Shown here in pieces: positions 1-6,156 of a stretch of DNA of 11,699 bases; the stretch's first letter is position 1; the number at the start of each line of letters is the position of its first letter. This DNA is from Clostridiales bacterium (GTDB lineage: Bacteria; Bacillota; Clostridia; Caldicoprobacterales; UBA3941), in the NCBI GenBank assembly GCA_012522165.1, contig JAAYKZ010000167.1, positions 1-11,699 on the forward strand, in the 5' to 3' direction. The notes below the pieces were generated by a model that saw only the letters and a list, made by a program, of their open reading frames with translations, did not search any database and was not told where the DNA came from. Position numbers and translations under genes: made by a program.

Positions 1-77
1 AGTGTCATATTTTTACCGATCTCATCGACACCACCTAATGGTATTATTTTTAATGCATTATTATTTTTTGATGACAC
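1..77 (-). CDS. rnj: Ribonuclease J, N-terminal fragment (gene runs off the left edge)
   Basis: Only the first 25 codons are in the window. The visible protein starts with a short Ser/Asn/Lys-rich lead and then reads LKIIPLGGVDEIGKNMT. This is the first beta strand and the conserved PLGG-x-x-EIGKN signature of bacterial RNase J, a metallo-beta-lactamase/beta-CASP nuclease with 5'-3' exonuclease and endonuclease activity in mRNA turnover and rRNA maturation. The start is GTG at 77-75. It is preceded by tandem Shine-Dalgarno matches (AAGGAG and AGGAG, the latter 8 nt away), and an in-frame TAA upstream excludes a longer N-terminus; the nearby ATG is out of frame. The metal-binding HxHxDH motif would lie beyond the window, so the assignment rests on the N-terminal signature alone. 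It has its own promoter and is separated from the upstream sugar-nucleotide gene by a terminator. Confidence 0.85.
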   Translation of the reverse strand, partial: MSSKNNNALKIIPLGGVDEIGKNMT

Positions 78-85
78 TAATATTT

Positions 86-97
86 CTCCTACTCCTT
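86..97 (-). promoter_or_regulatory. Tandem ribosome binding site for rnj
   Basis: The minus strand reads AAGGAGTAGGAG just before the GTG start. The second AGGAG is 8 nt from the start, and the first is about 14 nt away. The site decides the GTG start. It begins only about 5 nt downstream of the second leader hairpin, so folding of the leader or protein binding to it could affect ribosome access. Confidence 0.75.
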
Positions 98-102
98 GTT
101 TT

Positions 103-165
103 TAGATATCCGCTCAAATCTAAAAAAGAATTATCTTCTTATATCTAGATTTCCGCTCAAATCCA
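103..165 (-). repeat. Two direct repeats, each a small hairpin, in the rnj leader
   Basis: An 18-bp sequence occurs at 103-120 and again at 146-163 with one mismatch (A108 versus T151), offset by 43 bp. On the transcribed minus strand each copy folds on itself. The upstream copy (165 to 146) can form a 7-bp stem with one G-U pair. The downstream copy (122 to 103) forms the same stem with one U-U mismatch. Both present the identical hexaloop GAGCGG. The outer pair differs as G-U in one copy and A-U in the other, which keeps the pairing. Both copies lie between the predicted transcription start and the ribosome binding site. They could be RNA elements or, equally, two copies of a DNA operator; the function is not known to me. 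Confidence 0.7.
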
Positions 166-174
166 ATGAATATA

Positions 175-203
175 ATTATACTTTATTAATATAAACAAAG
201 CAA
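175..203 (-). promoter_or_regulatory. Predicted sigma-A promoter of rnj
   Basis: On the minus strand, -35 TTGCTT (203-198) and a perfect -10 TATAAT (180-175) are separated by exactly 17 bp. The start of transcription would fall near 168, giving a leader of about 90 nt that contains both hairpin repeats. The promoter lies directly after the terminator of the upstream gene, which fits an independent rnj transcription unit. Confidence 0.75.
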
Positions 204-206
204 CCT

Positions 207-234
207 AAAAAAAATACTAACCCTTAAAGGTTAG
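207..234 (-). terminator. Intrinsic terminator after the sugar-nucleotide fusion gene
   Basis: Starting 15 bp beyond the stop codon, the minus strand carries CTAACC, a 6-nt loop and GGTTAG, followed by TA and then eight T residues. The 6-bp stem plus T tract is a standard Rho-independent terminator. The T tract exists only in the minus-strand direction, so it serves this gene and not a plus-strand transcript. Confidence 0.8.
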
Positions 235-249
235 CCAGTGGAATGAATT

Positions 250-2673
250 TTATTGTTTTTTTATCCTATTAATCTCCTTTTCAAAAAAATTATTTAGCTC
301 TTCCGCATATTCTTCCGATACAGCTTCACTGTAAATTCTAATCAGAGGTTCATCGGAATCAGGCAATATTAAGGTCCATCCTTTTTCTTGATTTATTTTT
401 ATGCCTTCATACAGCTCCATATTCAGTTCTTCTATATTGGCTCGATCTATTAAGGTCCTCATGACCCTCCCCTTTTCCTTCCATGGACACTTAATGTCTC
501 TTGTGGACATATGAAATTTTGGAATAGATTCTATTATCTGAGACAAATTTTGGTTTTCTTTTGCCATTAAATCCATTAAACCAAGTACAGTAGCCAGTCC
601 ATCAAAATAGAGGGTAAATCTTTCTAAGGAGTTTCTTTGATTGCTGTCTCCTATTCTGAGAATTTCCTCCATTAAGGCTTGCTTTTTAGTTTTGGATCTT
701 ATTACATTACATTGATAGGTTTCAGCCATTTTCTCAATAGCAGAGGGTGCAGAATATGGTACTACCACATCAAGATTTCCATCTTGCTTAATACATAAAA
801 GACTGAGCAATGCAATCATTATCTCTTCTTTCAATTGTTTTCCATCTTTATCTAAAAGCTCTAATCTGTCGCCATCTCCATCCAATCTAATAACTAAGTC
901 AAAATTATCTAATAGGGCATCTTCTATATTATCACGCCTTGTTACATGGCATTTTAGTTCTTTTGCCATGCTATTGAAGAGAGTATATATATATTTATTT
1001 TGTGTCTCTAATAGAATTTTAAATTTTCTCTCTGCAATAGCCTGTTTGTCAACAGAATTTACTAGATGTCTTATATAGAAAATTGGAATATCTTTAATGA
1101 CACTTACCTTCCTTATCTTTTCAGGCACCTTAAGAGAAAAGTCTCCACTAATAAAACTATTCTCTATCTTTCGTTCTAGGGAATCAGGTAAATTTGCGCC
1201 TTTATTATTGATTAGGTTTATCTGAACCTTGTTAGGATCATCCTCACAACATCTTACGTGGATACCACCATCTAGTCCTAAAAATCTTACTGCGTAACGA
1301 GTAACGGGAGTGATAGCGCTACCGATATCAAATACCTCTAGGCCTGAAGAGAGGGCACCTGCCATCAAAGCATATTTAAGCATTATACTAGCATTATAAT
1401 GATTTGAGCTGACACAGATTCTGCTTCCTTCTTTTAACTGTGATCCGAATGCTGTGCCCAAGTATGAAACGAACCAGGGATTTATTTCTGTATTGAAATA
1501 TCCTTTTATACCATCCTTACCAAAGAAGGTTTTTCGAAATCTGGTTCCCCAAATCACATTGTCTTCAACTACTATTCCCTGATCTATGATCTTTCTAGGC
1601 CAGATTTTAACATCGGGCTTTATGGTTACGTCTTCTTTGATATAGGTATTTTCGCCAATTGTACTACCTTCGTATATTCTAGTATTATTTCCTACTCTAA
1701 TGTTATTACATAGTATAGAGCCTCTAATTTCTATATTTTTGTCCAAAATATCATGATCCCACAATACGCTATTTTTTATGCTAGAATTTTGTCCAATATA
1801 ACAGTTTGAGCCAATAACCGTAAATGGATGAATTACAGCGTCTTCTGCGATTATGGTGTTTTGCCCAATATAACAAGGTCCCTTAATTTTAGCTTTTGGA
1901 TGGATGTGTACTCCTTCTTCAATCCATATATTTCCCTCTCTTTGAGTAGTATCAATAGTAATGCCAGTGCTGCCATCTAAAACATCAAAGTGGGATTGAA
2001 GGTATGATTTGGTATCTCCAATATCACACCAATATTCCTCAGTTATATACCCATACATGGGTATTTTTTCCTCTAATAGCATGGGAAAAAGATCTTTACT
2101 AAAGTCAAACTTAATCCCTGGTTGAAAATAATCTAATACCTCAGGTTCCAAAATATATATTCCTGTATTTACTGTATCACTAAACACTTCCCCCCATCCG
2201 GGCTTTTCCAGGAACCTGGTAATGGCTCCATCTTGATTGGTTATTACTACCCCATATTCTAAAGGTACCTCTACTTTTTTTAATATAAGAGTAGCAATAG
2301 ATTTTTTGCTTTTATGAAACTCTATTGCTTTTGATAAATCAATATTTGTTAATGCATCTCCACTTATTACAATAAAAGTTTCATCTAAAAATTCTTGAGC
2401 ATTTTTTACACTTCCTGCTGTGCCTAAAGGGGTGTCTTCGATAAAATAATGCAATTTTACCTTATACTGGCTACCGTCTCCAAAATAATTTTGTATCATC
2501 TTAGGTAAATACTGTAGCGTAACACCAATATCCTCTATTTTATATTTTTTTAACAGTTCAATACTATAGTGCATAACTGGTCTGTTCATAATTGGGACCA
2601 TAGGTTTTGGCAAATCACAGGTGAGAGGCCTAAGTCTGGAACCTGCCCCTCCTGCCATTATTATACCTTTCAT
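250..2673 (-). CDS. Mannose-1-phosphate guanylyltransferase-like / phosphomutase-like fusion protein
   Basis: The 807-residue protein has three parts. Residues 1-235 form a nucleotidyltransferase domain, with the NTP-binding motif GGAGSRLRPLT (8-18), PKPM (22-25), the metal Asp in SGDALTN (104-110) and YWCDIGD (214-220). Residues about 245-375 are hexapeptide repeats of a left-handed beta helix. Residues about 380-807 match a phosphoglucomutase/phosphomannomutase fold. Such proteins are usually annotated as making GDP-mannose or another NDP-hexose for cell-surface glycans; the sugar and nucleotide cannot be fixed from sequence. The mutase part keeps the metal loop DGDGDR (598-603). However, it lacks the TASHNP phosphoserine motif (RCCEDDPNK at 474-482), the GE-S-GH sugar loop, and SGTEP (PDSDEP at 771-776). 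That half may therefore be non-catalytic. The ATG start has AAAGGAAG upstream. The gene is flanked by terminators on both sides, so it is probably monocistronic. Confidence 0.85.
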   Translation of the reverse strand: MKGIIMAGGAGSRLRPLTCDLPKPMVPIMNRPVMHYSIELLKKYKIEDIGVTLQYLPKMIQNYFGDGSQYKVKLHYFIEDTPLGTAGSVKNAQEFLDETFIVISGDALTNIDLSKAIEFHKSKKSIATLILKKVEVPLEYGVVITNQDGAITRFLEKPGWGEVFSDTVNTGIYILEPEVLDYFQPGIKFDFSKDLFPMLLEEKIPMYGYITEEYWCDIGDTKSYLQSHFDVLDGSTGITIDTTQREGNIWIEEGVHIHPKAKIKGPCYIGQNTIIAEDAVIHPFTVIGSNCYIGQNSSIKNSVLWDHDILDKNIEIRGSILCNNIRVGNNTRIYEGSTIGENTYIKEDVTIKPDVKIWPRKIIDQGIVVEDNVIWGTRFRKTFFGKDGIKGYFNTEINPWFVSYLGTAFGSQLKEGSRICVSSNHYNASIMLKYALMAGALSSGLEVFDIGSAITPVTRYAVRFLGLDGGIHVRCCEDDPNKVQINLINNKGANLPDSLERKIENSFISGDFSLKVPEKIRKVSVIKDIPIFYIRHLVNSVDKQAIAERKFKILLETQNKYIYTLFNSMAKELKCHVTRRDNIEDALLDNFDLVIRLDGDGDRLELLDKDGKQLKEEIMIALLSLLCIKQDGNLDVVVPYSAPSAIEKMAETYQCNVIRSKTKKQALMEEILRIGDSNQRNSLERFTLYFDGLATVLGLMDLMAKENQNLSQIIESIPKFHMSTRDIKCPWKEKGRVMRTLIDRANIEELNMELYEGIKINQEKGWTLILPDSDEPLIRIYSEAVSEEYAEELNNFFEKEINRIKKQ

Positions 2674-2760
2674 GTCACATCTTCCTTTATCAAAATTTCA
2701 AAAATAAGATCCTGCCAAATTATTATGTGTATTCCTTACCTAGGTTATACCAATTATGAA

Positions 2761-2788
2761 CATATATGGCTGACATACATTATGGCAA
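2761..2788 (-). promoter_or_regulatory. Weak candidate promoter for the sugar-nucleotide fusion gene
   Basis: A minus-strand promoter is expected here because a terminator closes the fur unit just upstream. The best pair I see is TTGCCA (2788-2783) and TATATG (2766-2761), 16 bp apart. The match is mediocre and the sequence is AT-rich, so the exact position is uncertain. The pair sits on an imperfect tandem repeat (2757-2786). Confidence 0.3.
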
Positions 2789-2823
2789 AATAAAAACTCT
2801 GCTAATACTTAATGCAGAGTTTT
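2787..2823 (-). terminator. Intrinsic terminator closing the codY-fur unit
   Basis: The minus strand carries AAAACTCTGC, an 11-nt loop and GCAGAGTTTT, followed by TTTTTATTTT-type sequence: a 10-bp stem (7 of these bases being the GC-containing core) with a T tract. The first arm overlaps the TAA stop of fur. This is the first convincing terminator downstream of dprA, so it probably ends the long operon. Confidence 0.85.
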
Positions 2824-3256
2824 ATTGACAATTTTTACAATGCCCATAGAATTTAACCTTATGATTAATTACTTGGAAACCATGCTTTTTGACAATAATA
2901 TCTTCTAATGAGCCTAGTAAATCCTCTTCAACCTCGCTGACGCGACCACATTTGAGGCAAATCAAGTGATGATGGTCATGATCTTCATCAGGATGACTTA
3001 ATTCATAACGATTTCTTCCATCCTCAAAATTATGCTTAATCAAAAGTCCAAGCTCCTCTAATAAAAGCATGGTCCGATATACAGTGGCTAGACCAATCTC
3101 AGGATGGGTTTTTCTAACCTCTGTATATATCTCCTCAGTACTCAAAAGCTCTCCCTGATTATTTAAGAGTACTTCTATAGTAGCTCTTCTTTGAGGCGGT
3201 AGCTTATAACGGCTTTCTGTTAATATATTAGCTAATCTGATCATTCTATCATTCAT
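2822..3256 (-). CDS. fur: Ferric uptake regulator family repressor (Fur)
   Basis: The 144-residue protein is of normal Fur length. Its N-terminal winged helix carries ATVYRTMLLLEELG (57-70), the recognition region of the family. The dimerisation domain holds the metal-binding HDHHH cluster (93-97) and two structural zinc pairs, CLKC (100-103) and CKNC (140-143). CGRVSEVE has Glu at the position where PerR proteins usually have Asp, which favours an iron-responsive Fur over the peroxide sensor PerR; Zur is not fully excluded. Fur proteins bind Fe(II) and repress iron-uptake genes. The gene begins 22 bp after codY with no terminator between, so the two are probably co-transcribed. The ATG is preceded only by a weak AGAAGTGA, so its translation may be modest or coupled to codY. 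A strong terminator overlaps its stop codon. Confidence 0.85.
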   Translation of the reverse strand: MNDRMIRLANILTESRYKLPPQRRATIEVLLNNQGELLSTEEIYTEVRKTHPEIGLATVYRTMLLLEELGLLIKHNFEDGRNRYELSHPDEDHDHHHLICLKCGRVSEVEEDLLGSLEDIIVKKHGFQVINHKVKFYGHCKNCQ

Positions 3257-3278
3257 CGAATCACTTCTTTTATAATTT

Positions 3279-4058
3279 TTATCTATTTTTCTCTAATTCA
3301 TCAAACAACTTCTCATTTAATATCTTTATATGCGTTCCTTTCATTCCTAGAGATCTAGATTCAATAACACCAGCACTTTCCAATTTCCTCAAGGCATTTA
3401 CTATTACAGAGCGAGTAATACCAACCCTATCTGCGATTTTGCTAGCTACTAGTAATCCCTCATTACCATCTAATTCGTTTAAAATATGCTCTATAGCCTC
3501 TAGCTCTGAAAAAGATAGAGTTCTAACTGCCATTTGAACCACCGCTTTTTCTCGAGCTTCCTTTTCGATTTCTTCGGTCTTGGCATTAATAATCTCCATG
3601 CCTGTTATAGTAGCACAATATTCAGCTAAAACTAGATCATCATCGGTAAACATTTCTCCTAATCTTTCAATAATAAGAGTACCTAATCGATCTCCACCGC
3701 AGCTTATAGGAATAATAGATGTAAATTTTCCAAATTTATTGTTTAAATTAGCTTCAGTAATAACACAATCCTTTTCTACATTGACATTGGCTAAAGTCTC
3801 ACCTATTTTTAATAGCTGATTATTTGATCTAGTAGAGATTCGAGGTTCCTCGCTCAAATCAGGATCCCAGATTTTTATACATTTATCATCTACTAAGGTA
3901 TATCCTAACATCCTTCCCTTACGACTAATAATATATATATTGCTCATTAAGAGCTCACTTAGAACTCTGGTTAAATCAGAAAATCGTACAGGATCTGATC
4001 CAGATCTTTGAATAATTCTATTTAATCTTCTAGTTTTCTCCAACAAACTGGTTGACAA
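3279..4058 (-). CDS. codY: Global nutritional regulator CodY
   Basis: CodY represses hundreds of amino acid, transport and virulence-type genes in nutrient excess by binding DNA with branched-chain amino acids and often GTP. The 259-residue protein has the expected start LLEKTRRLNRII, a GAF domain to about residue 155, a linker helix (EEIEKEAREKAVVQMA), and a highly conserved winged helix. The recognition part reads ASKIADRVGITRSV (205-218), and SRSLGMKGTHIKILN (234-248) follows. The start is TTG, chosen because AAGGAG lies 9 nt upstream and the N-terminus then matches the family. The effector domain is less standard: the Arg-Met, Met and Phe-Pro residues that contact isoleucine in B. subtilis CodY have no clear equivalents at 58-75. 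The gene follows hslU by 70 bp and precedes fur by 22 bp. Confidence 0.95.
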   Translation of the reverse strand: MSTSLLEKTRRLNRIIQRSGSDPVRFSDLTRVLSELLMSNIYIISRKGRMLGYTLVDDKCIKIWDPDLSEEPRISTRSNNQLLKIGETLANVNVEKDCVITEANLNNKFGKFTSIIPISCGGDRLGTLIIERLGEMFTDDDLVLAEYCATITGMEIINAKTEEIEKEAREKAVVQMAVRTLSFSELEAIEHILNELDGNEGLLVASKIADRVGITRSVIVNALRKLESAGVIESRSLGMKGTHIKILNEKLFDELEKNR

Positions 4059-4067
4059 ATTAATTCA

Positions 4068-4073
4068 CTCCTT
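4068..4073 (-). promoter_or_regulatory. Ribosome binding site that fixes the codY TTG start
   Basis: AAGGAG on the minus strand ends 9 nt before the TTG codon at 4058-4056. No ATG or GTG in this frame lies close enough to use it, so TTG is the supported start. Confidence 0.8.
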
Positions 4074-4128
4074 ATCAAATTACTTATAATATCCTAAAAT
4101 CCATATTGCATTTTTTGGTACATATTAA

Positions 4129-5526
4129 TTATAGAATAAATCTATGAATATCCTGCTCTTGTATAAGTTCATTAAGGGCCTTATGAACATATTCTTTATC
4201 TATTAATATATCTTTACCTGTAAGGTCTTCAGCATTAAAAGATATATCCTCCATTAATTTTTCCATAACGGTATGTAACCGCCGAGCACCGATATTTTCA
4301 CTCTGCTGGTTAAGTAAAAAGGCAACTCTAGCTATTTCAGAAATAGCATCCTGGGAAAAGTCTAAGTTGACATTTTCTACCTTCATAAGAGCTTTGTATT
4401 GCTTTAATAAGGCATTCTCTGGTTGTGTAAGTATTTGCTCAAAATTTTCTTGAGTTAAACTTTCTAATTGGACTCTTATAGGAAATCGACCTTGTAGTTC
4501 TGGTATTAAATCTGATACTTTGGATACATGGAAAGCACCGGCAGCAATAAACAGTATATGATCTGTCTTTATTGGACCATATTTGGTCATAACGGTAGTT
4601 CCTTCAACTATTGGCAATATATCCCTTTGTACTCCTTCACGAGATACATCAGGACCAGAACTCATTTCTTTACCAGCAATTTTGTCAATTTCATCTATAA
4701 AAATAATACCATGCTGCTCTGTAGCATGTATAGCTTCCTCTATTACCTCGTCCATATCAATAAGCTTATCAGCTTCTTCTTGTTGGAAAATTCGTCTTGC
4801 TTCTCGAATGGTGGTCTTTCTTTTCTTAGTTCTACGAGGCATTATACTTCCGAAAACATCCTGAATATGAATCATTATATCTTCATTGCCAAAGCTAGGA
4901 ACAAAGCCTATGCCTGAATATTTCGAATCTTCTACTTCTATTTCGATTTCTGTATCTTCCATAAGCCCCAATCTTAATCTTTGACGAAGTTTTTCTCGGG
5001 TATTTGACATGGATTGGTATCTATCATCTGGTTCATCCTCTTGATTATCTTCATAATCCTGTTCATCTGGTTGGAACAAAAGCCCCAATGGATTAGTAGG
5101 TTTGCGTTTTTTAGTGGGAAGAAGTATATCTAAAATCCTGTCTTCTGCTGCTATTTCAGCTTTTTCTTTGACAGAATTCATTTTTTTATTTTTCACTAGG
5201 CGAATAGCTGCTTCTACCAAATCCCTGACCATAGATTCTACATCTCGACCAACATAGCCTACTTCAGTAAATTTTGTAGCTTCAACTTTAACAAAAGGTG
5301 CCTCAACTAATTTCGCCAAACGTCTTGCTATTTCTGTTTTTCCCACACCAGTAGGTCCCATCATTATTATATTTTTAGGTGTTATATCATCTCTTAATTT
5401 TTCGTCTATTAAGCTACGTCTATAACGATTTCTCAGAGCTACTGCTACAGATTTTTTTGCCTCATTTTGCCCAATAATATAACGATCTAATTGATGTACA
5501 ATCTCCTTAGGAGTTAAATATTCCAT
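4129..5526 (-). CDS. hslU: ATP-dependent protease ATPase subunit HslU (ClpY)
   Basis: HslU is the AAA+ unfoldase that caps the HslV peptidase and feeds substrates into it in the cytoplasm. The 465-residue protein has Walker A GPTGVGKT (57-64), the pore loop GYVGRD (90-95), a charged, variable intermediate domain (about 110-245) and Walker B FIDEIDK (276-282). A sensor-2 GARRLHT precedes the C-terminal tail RFIL, which in the family inserts into HslV to activate it. Length is typical. The start ATG sits behind AGGAGGAG, which overlaps the hslV stop codon region, so hslV and hslU are probably translationally coupled and made in balanced amounts. It corresponds to B. subtilis clpY/codX, also located directly before codY. 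The 70 bp after it contains no convincing terminator. Confidence 0.97.
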   Translation of the reverse strand: MEYLTPKEIVHQLDRYIIGQNEAKKSVAVALRNRYRRSLIDEKLRDDITPKNIIMMGPTGVGKTEIARRLAKLVEAPFVKVEATKFTEVGYVGRDVESMVRDLVEAAIRLVKNKKMNSVKEKAEIAAEDRILDILLPTKKRKPTNPLGLLFQPDEQDYEDNQEDEPDDRYQSMSNTREKLRQRLRLGLMEDTEIEIEVEDSKYSGIGFVPSFGNEDIMIHIQDVFGSIMPRRTKKRKTTIREARRIFQQEEADKLIDMDEVIEEAIHATEQHGIIFIDEIDKIAGKEMSSGPDVSREGVQRDILPIVEGTTVMTKYGPIKTDHILFIAAGAFHVSKVSDLIPELQGRFPIRVQLESLTQENFEQILTQPENALLKQYKALMKVENVNLDFSQDAISEIARVAFLLNQQSENIGARRLHTVMEKLMEDISFNAEDLTGKDILIDKEYVHKALNELIQEQDIHRFIL

Positions 5527-5538
5527 TAGCGTCTCCTC

Positions 5539-6069
5539 CTAAATCTCTTCGATGTATATATTGTCATTAGTATAAACACATATAGACGCTGCAATTTCTA
5601 ATGATTTTTTGACAATTTCTTTGGGTTGTAAGTCTGTATTCTCTACAAGGGCTTTTGCTGCTGCCATAGCAAAAGCGCCTCCTGACCCAATAGCTGCAAT
5701 TTGGTCGTCTGGCTCAATAACTTCACCAGTACCTGAAATAATAAGAAGGTTATCCTTGTCCATAGCTATTAACATAGCCTCTAATTTGCGTAGAACTTTA
5801 TCAGAACGCCATTCCCTAGCCAATTCTACAGCGGCTCTTTCAAGATTTCCAGAGTATTGTTCAAGTTTTGCTTCAAATCGCTCACTTAAACTAAAAGCGT
5901 CTGCTACAGAACCAGCAAACCCAATTAGCACTTTATTATTATAAATGCGCCTAACTTTTTTGGCCCCGTGCTTCATAATAGTATTTTGTCCGAAGGTAAC
6001 CTGCCCATCGCCACCAATTGCCGCCTGGTCCCCCTTCCTAACCGCCACTATTGTTGTCCCACTTAGCAT
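5539..6069 (-). CDS. hslV: ATP-dependent protease subunit HslV (ClpQ)
   Basis: HslV is the proteasome beta-type threonine peptidase that forms the double-hexamer core of HslVU. The 176-residue protein has the N-terminus MLSGTTIVAVRKG; Thr5 after Gly4 is the expected catalytic nucleophile. Other family residues are GDGQVTFG (20-27), the Lys pair in AKKVRR (36-41), GFAGSVADAF, EWRSDKVLRKLEAM, IGSGG and CVYTND near the end. Unlike E. coli HslV, in which Thr directly follows Met, four residues must be removed here. The ATG start has a strong AAGGAGG about 11 nt upstream. It lies 12 bp before hslU. The 87-bp upstream spacer replaces the xerC gene that separates trmFO and hslV in B. subtilis, and holds a candidate promoter and CodY box. 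Confidence 0.97.
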   Translation of the reverse strand: MLSGTTIVAVRKGDQAAIGGDGQVTFGQNTIMKHGAKKVRRIYNNKVLIGFAGSVADAFSLSERFEAKLEQYSGNLERAAVELAREWRSDKVLRKLEAMLIAMDKDNLLIISGTGEVIEPDDQIAAIGSGGAFAMAAAKALVENTDLQPKEIVKKSLEIAASICVYTNDNIYIEEI

Positions 6070-6106
6070 ACGCAGTTTTACCTCCTTTGGCCTAATTAAC
6101 TAAACA

Positions 6107-6131
6107 GTGAAATGTTATCATATTTTTTCAC
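6107..6131 (-). promoter_or_regulatory. 25-bp imperfect palindrome upstream of hslV
   Basis: GTGAAA and TTTCAC arms (6 bp, perfect) flank a centre in which TAT-G-ATA is again symmetric; positions in between do not pair. The dyad covers the predicted -10 and part of the spacer of the candidate hslV promoter and overlaps the CodY-like box. It has no following T tract, so it does not look like a terminator. An operator role is an inference from its position. Confidence 0.45.
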
Positions 6132-6140
6132 AAAATTCAA
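6112..6140 (-). promoter_or_regulatory. Candidate internal promoter before hslV-hslU-codY-fur
   Basis: On the minus strand, -35 TTGAAT (6140-6135) and -10 TAACAT (6117-6112) are 17 bp apart, each matching the sigma-A consensus at four of six positions. It is moderate in strength but lies in the only sizeable gap in the operon, just upstream of hslV. Confidence 0.45.
6123..6137 (-). promoter_or_regulatory. CodY-box-like site in the hslV upstream region
   Basis: The minus strand reads AATTTTGTGAAAAAA, which agrees with the published CodY consensus AATTTTCWGAAAATT at 12 of 15 positions. It overlaps the candidate -35 element of the promoter that would transcribe hslV, hslU and codY. This suggests, but does not prove, negative autoregulation of codY. 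In AT-rich DNA three-mismatch matches occur by chance, so position is the main support. Confidence 0.45.
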
Positions 6141-6156
6141 GCATTTTCGATATTTT

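Noticed and set aside
103..165. CsrA-type binding sites in the rnj leader hairpins
   Set aside because: The loop is GAGCGG followed by A; the A-N-GGA core of CsrA sites is not present in the loop.
2682..2705. Possible CodY box just upstream of the sugar-nucleotide fusion gene
   Set aside because: The best alignments to the 15-base consensus have about five mismatches, which is common by chance in AT-rich DNA.
2569..2793. Plus-strand reading frame of 74 codons overlapping the start of the fusion gene
   Set aside because: It is antisense to a well-supported gene, shows no family motif, and runs through the promoter and terminator region.
3851..3860. Ten-base match to the rnj leader repeat (CGCTCAAATC) inside codY
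   Set aside because: It is within coding sequence, encodes Asp-Leu-Ser-Glu in frame, lacks the flanking stem sequence and does not form the same hairpin; treated as chance.
4059..4128. Promoter or terminator between hslU and codY
   Set aside because: TATAAT- and TATTAT-like hexamers occur but without a -35 at proper distance, and no GC-containing stem with a T tract is present.
4528..4917. Plus-strand reading frames of 129 and 93 codons opposite hslU
   Set aside because: Both are shadows of the conserved HslU coding sequence, with low-complexity products and no recognisable domain.
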